A DNA stretch of 64,000 bases from the NCBI GenBank assembly GCA_040954595.2, contig CM082595.2:2046001-2110000 (forward strand), given 5' to 3'. Positions 1 through 9,793 of this stretch are shown piece by piece. The stretch is from Balanoglossus misakiensis. Its lineage: Eukaryota; Hemichordata. Made by a program: the position numbers and the translations under genes. How positions within the stretch are numbered: the first letter of the stretch is position 1; each line of letters starts with the position of its first letter. The notes beneath the pieces were generated by a model. The model searched no databases, was not told where the DNA came from, and saw only the letters and a list, made by a program, of their open reading frames with translations.

Positions 1-1371
<1,371 letters not shown>

Positions 1372-1740
1372 AGAGATTTTTACTGTCAGAGACTGCACTC
1401 CACATACATACAGGCAGACAGATCAAAACTCATGGGAAATTGTTTCCCTTTATTCCAGCCAATCTTCCAAATTCATTCAGAAATAGCCATAAAATGAAAT
1501 CTGTACTACCCAGCCTTTTGTAGCAGTTATAAACATGATAAACTTGTTGACTTACTAGTAAATGTAATATACACGCATGTCAATGTTGCCAGGCAACAGT
1601 CAGTCTATGAGAATGTCCATTATACTGTGCATGTCATGTGACATTTGATAGGCCATTTTTTCAGTTGATAAATTGTGACTGTAAGACGTTTTCTGATCAC
1701 AACGTACTGCAATGGTGAATAAACATAGTGCTCTGTCAAC
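1372..1740 (+). terminator. LRRC47 3' UTR with poly(A) signal
   Basis: Non-coding sequence after the LRRC47 stop. AATAAA at 1718-1723 is followed by a GT/T-rich stretch (1736-1750), the usual arrangement for cleavage near 1740. The next gene is convergent and its stop lies only about 60 bp further on. A reverse-strand AATAAA (TTTATT on plus, 1449-1454) lies inside this UTR and may serve the opposite gene. Confidence 0.6.
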
Positions 1741-1803
1741 TTTTGTCTTGTGTCTTGAAGTGAAGAGGTTCAATCAACGCGTTCGCTAATCAGTCACATG
1801 GTT

Positions 1804-4572
1804 TTAACACTTCGTATTCTTCAAATCCTGGACGAGATTTTCATGTCTTTGAAATTCTCTGTCAACTTCCTGTTCAACGATAGCTGCTTCTACTTTAGAC
1901 AGATCTCCTTCCAGGTATCTCTTGCGCACTTCTTTCCGTCTGGCGCTGTGAACAACCCTGTGTGGGAAATCTTTCACTTCTTCGGAAGATTTCTCCGAGT
2001 CAGTATCGGAGTCAGCACCGACGTCGTCTTCTTCCCCGAATAAAGACGCATCGTCTAGGTCAAATCCAGCAATGGAAAGTTTCCCAGAATTTTCACGAAC
2101 AGATCCATCATCAAATGCTTTTCCAGATTTCGCTCTGACATTCATGCTGTCCAATTCCTTGTCCGATTTAATGGAATCTTTCCCAGATATCCCACGAGTA
2201 GATCCACTGTCTGACGCTTTCCCAGATTTGATGGAATCCTTTCCCGACTTTGCACGAACAGAATCGCTCCTTGATGCTTTTCCAGACTGAACCGATTCCT
2301 TCCCAGAATCTCCACGAACAGACGCATTAGCTGATGCTTTCCCAGATCGGGCGGAGATTTTCCCAGATTGCGCACGAACGGATGAATTGTCCTGACCAGA
2401 TTTTCCACGAAGAGATGTACTACTCAGAGCCTTTCCAGACACGGCGGAGTTTCTCCCAGAAATTCCACGAACAGATGCTTTGTCAGGCGATGCTTTCCCA
2501 GACTGAATAGAGTTTCTCCCAGAATTTTGACGAGCAGATAAACTACCAGATTCTTTCTCAGACTTGATGGAATCCTTTCCCGAATTCGCACGGTCGGATT
2601 TACTCACTGATACTTTTCCAGACAAAATAGATTCCTTCCCAGAATTTCCCCGACCAGATGCTTTGTCGGGCGATGCTTTCCCAGACTGAATAGAGTCTCT
2701 CCCAGATTTTAAACGAACAGAATCACTACCCGGTGTTTTTCCAGACATGGTGGAGTCCCTTCCGGATTTTCCACGAGCCGGTTCATTCTCGGACGCTTTT
2801 CCAGATTGGACGGAGTCTCTCCCAGAATTTTGACGAGCAGATAAATTGCCAGAAACTTTCTCAGACTTGATGGAATCCGTACCAGAATTCGCACGATCGG
2901 ATTTACTCACTGATGCTTTCCCAGACAAAATAGATTCCTTCCCAGAATTGCCACGAACGGGTGTTTTGTCAGGCGATGCTTTCCCAGACTGGGTGGAGTC
3001 TCTCCCAGATTTTAAACTGACGGATGAACTACCCGGTGCTTTTCCAGACATGGTGGAGTCCCTTCCGGATTTTCCACGATCAGATGCTTTCCCAGACTGG
3101 ATAGAATCTCTCCCAGATTTTAAACTAACGGATGCACTTTCCGATGTTTTTCCAGACATGGTGGAGTCTCTCCCAGAATTTCCACGAGCTGATACACTTC
3201 CAGATGACCTTCCAGACTTGATGGACCCTTTCCCAGAGTTTCCACGAACGGATTTTCTCTCCGAAGCAGAAGCGTTTCCAGAATGAACTGAATCCTTCCC
3301 GGAATTTCCACGAACAGATTCTGTTCCCGATGCTTTCCCAGATCGGATGGACTCAGTCCCAGATTTCACGCGAACGGAAATGTTGTCCTTCGCAGATTCT
3401 CCACGAACGGACACATTGTCCAACGATTTCCCAGACAGAGCAGAGTCTCGGCCCGCTTTCTCGTGAATAGATGCATCGTGTGATATTTTCCCCGACTGAA
3501 CAGAGGTTTTCCCAGATATCCCACCAATAGATGCGTCATCCTTGTCAGAGATGGGACTCGCTGATTCTTTTCCATGCCCTGATCCAGTCTCAGATTCATT
3601 TCCAGATTCAGGGGGAACTTCGCCGGATTTTTGGCCAGATTCTTTATCCTTGGTCGTTTCCTTCTTTCCCGGGTCTTCCCCCGGTTCATATACAGACACC
3701 GACTCGCTCTCCAGTTCTCCCTCACTTCTACTTCCAGGATCGAGTCCAGAAGCAGACCTCTCCTTGGATTTCTTGTCAACAGGTGTGTACAGATCGTGGG
3801 GATCGACCAACTCTAAGAGATCCTTCACGTGATCGTTCATCTTTTTCTTTCTCAACACATCGGACAGTGCGTTCTCTTCGTCAACTTTGAGTTTTCCTCG
3901 CCGTTTCATCAAGACATCCCGTTCACAAGCCTCTTCCAGGGCCATTTTCCCATCCAGGAACCGCCTGATTGTTCGGTCGTGGTTTTGTTTTCTAGCGAGC
4001 GAGGCAAGACCTCTGGCTTTCAGCAACTCGTCAGATTCCGCCGGCCAATCGAACTCGCCACTGTCGTCCGAATCTTCCCCTTGCAGCGGCTCATCTCGAA
4101 GACGTTTGTGTTCTTGCTTCAGTTTTGCGACCAGTTCTTCCAAGGACTCGGTTTTATCCGGGTCCCAATCACGGACAACCCTATCCTCTTCGGTCAGAGC
4201 TCTGACCCATCGCTTTTTCGTCGACTCGGCGGTCGATTTCGAGTCCTGCTTGTCGAGCCAGTGCAACTTGAAAAAGAAGTCCTTCAATTCCTGTCGCCGC
4301 AGTTTCTTCAAGAGAAATTCCTGTTCTGCCTTCAGCATATCCGTCATTTCATCGACATTGTCTTTAGAATATTGGATTTCCTCTTTGTATTTCCCAACCT
4401 CGCGTATTTTCATATCCAACATTTCGTCCGCTAGGATCTGGTCTTTCACGACCATCCAATCCGCTTTGAGGTGTGGGCTCCACCCTGGTTGTAAAATCTT
4501 CTCACTGCCGGCGCCCGGTTCGCTGACGTCAACTTTGGGGACTGACGGCGCAACAAGGAGAGTGTTTCCCAT
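1804..4572 (-). CDS. Unrecognised 922-aa protein with long SGK-type tandem repeats, single exon
   Basis: One uninterrupted frame from ATG (4570-4572) to TAA (1804-1806). I do not recognise the family. Residues 1-270 look like a conserved, charged, largely helical region (Trp32/Trp39, KYKEEIQYSKDNVDEM, QELKDFFFKLHWLDK, then a second helical block ending DLLELVDPHDLYTPVDKK). Residues 270-350 are acidic and Ser/Gly rich. About residues 352-826 are some two dozen copies of a roughly 20-residue unit of the type SGKDSIQSGKAS-x(4)-SVRGN. The last 95 residues return to unique sequence: an acidic DDVGADSDTDSEKSSEE stretch and a basic helix (RRKEVRKRYLEGDLSKVEAA). No signal peptide or membrane segment is visible. 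The repeats are rich in basic-S/T contexts, so heavy phosphorylation is possible (inference). The conserved ends argue for a real gene rather than satellite DNA that happens to be open. Confidence 0.8.
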   Translation of the reverse strand: MGNTLLVAPSVPKVDVSEPGAGSEKILQPGWSPHLKADWMVVKDQILADEMLDMKIREVGKYKEEIQYSKDNVDEMTDMLKAEQEFLLKKLRRQELKDFFFKLHWLDKQDSKSTAESTKKRWVRALTEEDRVVRDWDPDKTESLEELVAKLKQEHKRLRDEPLQGEDSDDSGEFDWPAESDELLKARGLASLARKQNHDRTIRRFLDGKMALEEACERDVLMKRRGKLKVDEENALSDVLRKKKMNDHVKDLLELVDPHDLYTPVDKKSKERSASGLDPGSRSEGELESESVSVYEPGEDPGKKETTKDKESGQKSGEVPPESGNESETGSGHGKESASPISDKDDASIGGISGKTSVQSGKISHDASIHEKAGRDSALSGKSLDNVSVRGESAKDNISVRVKSGTESIRSGKASGTESVRGNSGKDSVHSGNASASERKSVRGNSGKGSIKSGRSSGSVSARGNSGRDSTMSGKTSESASVSLKSGRDSIQSGKASDRGKSGRDSTMSGKAPGSSSVSLKSGRDSTQSGKASPDKTPVRGNSGKESILSGKASVSKSDRANSGTDSIKSEKVSGNLSARQNSGRDSVQSGKASENEPARGKSGRDSTMSGKTPGSDSVRLKSGRDSIQSGKASPDKASGRGNSGKESILSGKVSVSKSDRANSGKDSIKSEKESGSLSARQNSGRNSIQSGKASPDKASVRGISGRNSAVSGKALSSTSLRGKSGQDNSSVRAQSGKISARSGKASANASVRGDSGKESVQSGKASRSDSVRAKSGKDSIKSGKASDSGSTRGISGKDSIKSDKELDSMNVRAKSGKAFDDGSVRENSGKLSIAGFDLDDASLFGEEDDVGADSDTDSEKSSEEVKDFPHRVVHSARRKEVRKRYLEGDLSKVEAAIVEQEVDREFQRHENLVQDLKNTKC
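2090..3520 (-). repeat. Coding tandem repeat, ~60-bp unit with a 303-bp higher-order duplication
   Basis: Inside the 922-aa gene. The unit is about 60-63 bp (20-21 codons). A larger copy step is also visible: the GACTTGATGG-anchored block at about 2561-2830 recurs at 2864-3130, an offset of 303 bp (five units), with near-identical order of sub-units. Because the unit is a multiple of three, neighbouring frames on both strands stay open too, which creates spurious antisense frames. Confidence 0.85.
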
Positions 4573-5197
4573 CGTGGATAACGTATATACCTCTTGGATT
4601 CCAGAACCAGAAATACTCTGAGAAATGGTGACCTACATATCTGCGTAATTCTGACCCAAGTTTGCCAACGTTGATTGTTTTGCCCGGACACGAACGATAT
4701 GCGTTCTTTTGAAAAACCGAAAATCAATATCATTGACGCGATGCCGACTTGTATTCTTCTCACAAGGGAAAGAGAAAAAAACCGGCTGAATAATTACTGT
4801 GTATATTGATAGTGTTTACTTGTAAGGAACCCTTGAGCCAGTGAATAATCCACGGACGATCATATTGATTTTAGCAAGTGGGGACAACTTTATTTAGATT
4901 TTGGATGGGTATGATCACAATTATTGAATATCAGCACTGAATTTTCAAATTCAGTACCGATTTTGAAACAAACACATTTTTTTCTTCATTCCCTTCCAGT
5001 GTTATTTTTTTTATTTTCCCTAAAATAGATACAAAGAATTAATCTCTCCACATGAAATGAATAAATTCTCGATCAAAAGAAAGAATTATAACTGTGAAAT
5101 CATTTATATCTCTCACATATATTTTGAAGAATATACATACACCCCTATATTATCCCAACTGTAAAAATGTCAGACTTTTAATGTTCTTGTGAGTTGT
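4573..5197. other. Spacer: upstream of the repeat gene, downstream of AGXT
   Basis: No convincing exon on either strand. It should hold the promoter and 5' UTR of the minus-strand repeat gene (right after 4572) and the 3' UTR of AGXT. On the minus strand an AATAAA (TTTATT on plus) lies at 4889-4894, about 300 bp past the AGXT stop, a fair candidate for its poly(A) signal. The middle (4960-5110) is A+T rich. Confidence 0.5.
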
Positions 5198-6508
5198 TCA
5201 CAACTTTGAACTTGAAGCGCCACCATTCTTGTCCCATTCAATAGCTTCTTTGAGACATTTCAACACCAGTTCCACTTTCTCCTTGGTGGCATTCTCACCC
5301 ATCAACCCAATACGCCAAACCTTTCCAGCAGATGGCCCTAAACCCCCAGATATCTCCAACGCATGCTTCTTCATGATATAACCAGTTACAGCCTTCCAAT
5401 CCACACCCTCTGGTACGCAGACTGTGTTGACGGTGGGAAGTCTCCAATCCTTGTTTTTCACCAACATCTGCATGCCCATGTCTCCGACGCCCTTCTGCAG
5501 CAACTGTGCGCATTCCTGGTGTCTGGCCCAGAAAGATTCCAAACCCTGCTCTGCTAAGATGGCCAGTGCCTCTCTCAAAGCGTAGATACTGCTGATTGGA
5601 GCTGTGTGGTGGTACATCCGTGGTCGTTCCTCACATCCCCAGTAGTTTCCCAACCATCCCATGTCAAAGTAGAAGGATGACACCCTTGTCTTCCTGTTGG
5701 CCATTTTGGTTCTTGCTCTTGGTCCAAATGTGATGGGTGCTGCACCTGGTGGAGCGCTCAGACATTTCTGAGATCCGCTGTACACGACATCAAGATCTAA
5801 TTCGTCAACCAATAGGGGCACAGCGCCGAGAGAAGCCACTGCATCTACTATGAGAATACAGTTATACTTGGCACACAGTGGACCAATCCCCTCCAGAGGC
5901 TGCATTATCCCGGATGAAGATTCACTGTGACACAGGTACATTGCTGCTGGCCTGTGTTCCTTTAAACCCTTTTCCACATCTTCCAGGGAGAATACTTCTC
6001 CTAGAGGTTTGGTGATCTGCTTAACAACTGCACCATATCTATCAGCGATGTCACCAGCTCTTTCTCCCCAGATTCCCTTGACTGCAGTGAGGAACACCTC
6101 ACCTGGTTCGACGATATTGGCAATGGATGCTTCCATCCCGGCGTGACCAGTACCACTGATAGCCAAGGTCAACTCATTCTTGGTCTGGAAGGCATACTTG
6201 AGACCAGCTTTGACTTCATCCATGATCGTGCAAAATTCAGGGTGGAGATGCCCTAATAAAGGCAGTGCACTTGCCTCAAGCACCCTTGGTGACGCATTCG
6301 AGGGCCCAGGCCCCATAAGAGTCTTTCTGGGGACATGAATTGGCTTCAGAAGTTCGGCAGGCGGCTGAGACAAGCGTGGATTGGCCATTTTGCAGGACGC
6401 TGTGTAGATAAAGCGCCCTCTTTGATTGATGGCAAGACCTTTGACACGGCTTGGTAATAGAGTACGAAATGATGCCCCATACGCTCGCGATAAAACTGCA
6501 TTCGCCAT
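5198..6508 (-). CDS. AGXT: Alanine-glyoxylate / serine-pyruvate aminotransferase, single exon, dual-targeting signals
   Basis: PLP-dependent class V aminotransferase that converts glyoxylate plus alanine to glycine plus pyruvate. The 436-residue frame runs from ATG 6508 to TGA 5198. The catalytic lysine is K248 in SGSQKCLSAPPG; the PLP aspartate is D222 in VDAVASLG. The substrate-loop motif HSESSSG and the C-terminal carboxylate-binding arginine in WRIGLMG are present. Residues 1-40 carry seven Arg/Lys and no acidic residue, a mitochondrial-presequence pattern. Met41 (codon 6386-6388) begins MANPRLSQPP, which aligns with the usual start of the animal enzyme (counted from it, the lysine is residue 208, against 209 in human). 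The protein ends SSSKL, a strong peroxisomal PTS1. Both ATGs have good context: G at -3 and G at +4 for the first, A at -3 and G at +4 for the second. The whole gene is one exon, although vertebrate AGXT is split into many. Confidence 0.97.
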   Translation of the reverse strand: MANAVLSRAYGASFRTLLPSRVKGLAINQRGRFIYTASCKMANPRLSQPPAELLKPIHVPRKTLMGPGPSNASPRVLEASALPLLGHLHPEFCTIMDEVKAGLKYAFQTKNELTLAISGTGHAGMEASIANIVEPGEVFLTAVKGIWGERAGDIADRYGAVVKQITKPLGEVFSLEDVEKGLKEHRPAAMYLCHSESSSGIMQPLEGIGPLCAKYNCILIVDAVASLGAVPLLVDELDLDVVYSGSQKCLSAPPGAAPITFGPRARTKMANRKTRVSSFYFDMGWLGNYWGCEERPRMYHHTAPISSIYALREALAILAEQGLESFWARHQECAQLLQKGVGDMGMQMLVKNKDWRLPTVNTVCVPEGVDWKAVTGYIMKKHALEISGGLGPSAGKVWRIGLMGENATKEKVELVLKCLKEAIEWDKNGGASSSKL

Positions 6509-7700
6509 TACCTGTTAACTTGAGCAGTTCCCAGACCTTCGTACTTCGAGCACTCGTTACTCTTACAGTCTAACACAGTGCAAATACAGTTTGATCACCG
6601 AAACGCAGCAGTAAAAGCAAGTCACTCCCACCACTCCGGCCAACGACCTATTGACCACCTTACATCCGGGGACCTTTGCTTATCAAGGTCACTCCGGACA
6701 CGCGGTGACAGGTGCAAAAATGATAGAAGTGACTTATTTTCATCTTTATCTTCATCTTTAGGTTATACATCAATCATAGAATTGCCATTATGAGAAATTG
6801 ACATAAGCGACTTTATCAGTGAAGGGCATAGGGATGAAAAGTATGCACACAATGATGAATTTATCCAAATCCCCTTGGAAGCCAAAGCTATGCCTCAAAT
6901 ATGTTCATGCTTATTACATGTACTTTCGTCGTCTTTCTGGTAGCTTTGAAATATTGTCTGATGGTTTGAACTTTTTCTCCAATCTTTTGATAATATTTGA
7001 CACTGCTGAAATCCGTTTTGGAAAGTTAAATTTGCAGTATATGTACTTTTGTTTTTCTCGAGTCTTGTTTGTTGGATGCGTAGCCGGTAGCAACATATAG
7101 GCCTGCCACTCAGAGCCAGAGAACTACATCGCCGTGACAGATATTTTCTATAAAGTCATGACTATAAATGCACAAAGAAAACAAGGTTTTATACGGTTCT
7201 CACACATGCAACTATCTGAGCTGTGTGAGAAAATACTAGTAGCAAACATACCATAGACAAGGCAAGCACAACTGATAATGGTTTGTCATTTCGACATGAT
7301 CAGGTCAGTACTTAAATAGGCCACGTGCATAAATTAGTGTACACCTGGTCTGTTTCCTGTGTCGATCGAGTCACAACACGTGCGTCAATGTTGCGCTACA
7401 GGCAAGGGGTACATATCACTGGCTAAGTTTCCAAACTGTTACCTGACCAGGCTAGAGTTCCGACAACTGTTACCTGGAAATTATCTGCACGTGTGTACAT
7501 GACTGACATGTACAAAACGGAGGTGCCCGTTTCAGCCGAAAAAATAATGTCGACGGCGAAACCAGGCTTACTATATCTGACGCAGAAAGCTGGGGCTACA
7601 GTAGAAATTCCCTCGAAAAGTCTTTAAGAGGTGTACTTACTCGTAAATCCTATAAGTTCCACGCACAGACGATACAAATTTGATTCCAGCGCCCATCTTG
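6509..7700. promoter_or_regulatory. AGXT upstream region
   Basis: No coding signal seen. The first 250 bp upstream of AGXT (6509-6760) are the likely core promoter/5' UTR; no TATA box is obvious. Further up the sequence is unremarkable A+T-rich DNA. A splice-donor-like CAG/GTAATG sits right across the AGXT start (6514-6508). Confidence 0.3.
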
Positions 7701-8149
7701 GCAGACGTCCTGGTACTCTAATCTGATTGGACGAGGAGTATTGCTGCGTATCCTTCCTCGTATATTTTTGAATAATTAATTATCTCATTATCAGCTACGC
7801 CCCTAGAGCTAGATCGTTAACTTATAGACGATTAGCATTTTCGGAAAGCAGTTTGTACCTTCATCCGTGTTCAAAGCAACGGAGTGGAAACTCTCAATAT
7901 GTACTATGCTTACACCTGGGTCCTTGGTAAGACACAGTAAAGCCAGAAGACTATGAAAAGGTAAGGTAAATTATGTTCATATTACTGTTGGTATATGTCT
8001 AATTGCAGGTTTCTTTCAAACGGAGAAAAAACATTTAGGGTAGGGCAGATTGACAAGAAAACGGGTCAATTTTAGTTTCTTGGCCGAAAGTGTTGTGGGG
8101 CAAACAAAAGAAGAGACTACATCTAATAGAGAGGGCGCTGTGAGAAATA

Positions 8150-9793
8150 CAGCAGATGTTCAATGTAATAAACCTGATGTATACTTTAAGTGTATTTATT
8201 GTTGTGAATTTTCATTTTCCCCCCTATAATAATGACATTTTTGAATGAAACATGTGAATAAAACTGCAATGGTACAGAAGCTTTGTTAACAATTTAAATA
8301 AAAGACAAATTGCAGGGTTAAAAATGTGAGCAAATAAAAATCATGATCTAAATTAAAAGATTTCTTTGCTGCTTAATCACTGAAGCATTCACAGCAAAAA
8401 CTTCCCTTACACAATTTAAAGAGTCATGGAACACAAATGGAATTCTATAATGCAGTTTTATGCAAAACAAATTATGCATGATTAACCTGTTTAAAATCGA
8501 TAAAATACTAGAAAAGTTAATACACTTATTAAAAATATTTTCAATGAGCTTCAATTGGTTGGCACAGTCCCTCCAAAGAATGCACTCCGACCTTGTCTGG
8601 AAAGACTGTGGTTGGCATCACTAAATATATAAAGCCAAATTTGGCAGCAGTTTACGTTATATTGCATACATTTACATAGCTTCGCATAGTGTTTCAAAAT
8701 TATACTACAAATTATGCAAACTCATCAACTCGAAAATATAAAAGATCATCCAATTTCAATAATATTTTATGGAATGTTCAATGTCATTTCTGCTCCAACA
8801 TGATGAAACTAAAATTCAGACCAAAGTGAGTTTCTAAACGGAAGCAAAAACGATTTTGAGTAGTAAAAGCAGGTGATAATTTGTTAACAATTGATAGTTT
8901 CAACCTTTGATCAAGGAAAGTTGTACATAGACCTGTATAAATATAGGCATAAATATTTACTAATAATGGCGAAGTATTTCCTGAGTTACGAGAAAGATGT
9001 GGCAACCAAAAGGAATGAAATGGCAGTAGGGCTTTTATCAATTTTTTTCAGAATACAATGTCCTGCCAATGAATTAATACAACTGTATAACAAACTCTGC
9101 CAGAACAGTCAAGCAATTGCTTGATGATGATTTGGTTAACTTTGATTTCTATACAGAAAATACATCTGGCAAAAATACAATAGTTTTTTGACAATCCCGA
9201 CCCAAACCTAGTCAGTAAGGGAAATCAGCCTGTTTGCTTTCCAAAGGCACATGTCTCTGTCACTAAAATTGTCATGGATTAATGAAAGATATATTTGCAA
9301 GGAGAGTTTAGATGTGACGAAAATACACACACTACAATATACATTGTTTTATGGTGAGTTTGTCCAGAGATTTGATTTACAAAAATATATCCATGGAGGA
9401 AGACTAAAAAAAGTGATAGTTTCCAACACTTTTCCTGGAAAGTGTGTCATGATTATCAAAAAGTGCCATGTTTTAATAGTTCTGTGTGGAAGATTTTTTC
9501 AGCAAGACATGCGTGGCATTCGACTTCTTCAGCTATCTTGTAAACTACTTCTCCAGATGATAAAATGACCTTGTATAAAAGGACAACTGAAAACATCAGA
9601 ACCATCGGGTAATATTAGGTATCATTCAAATCTGAACAGGTTAATTGTACGATGCCCTTTGAAGTTTCCATGCTTTACAGGATAATCATTTGACCTTTCA
9701 CATTGGGGTCAAAGTTCATGATTAGACAAAATCTCTCGGTACATGGTCTTTTCTCTAATATCTCCAGCAAGATTCGAACTGTCTGATTTAAAC
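8150..9793 (-). other. AFAP1-family 3' UTR and spacer
   Basis: A+T-rich, no exon recognised. It follows the stop codon of the AFAP1-family gene at 9794. A minus-strand AATAAA (plus TTTATT at 8195-8200) could end a long 3' UTR of about 1.6 kb, but nearer weak signals also exist, so the true end is uncertain. Confidence 0.35.

Noticed and set aside
4555-4572. N-myristoylation of the 922-residue protein (starts MGNTLL)
   Set aside because: Position 6 is leucine, not the Ser/Thr/Cys usually needed, so the motif is weak.
2846-4621. Several plus-strand frames of 60-240 residues opposite the repeat gene
   Set aside because: Mirror frames of a repetitive minus-strand coding region. The minus frame is far longer and ends in unique, non-repetitive sequence.
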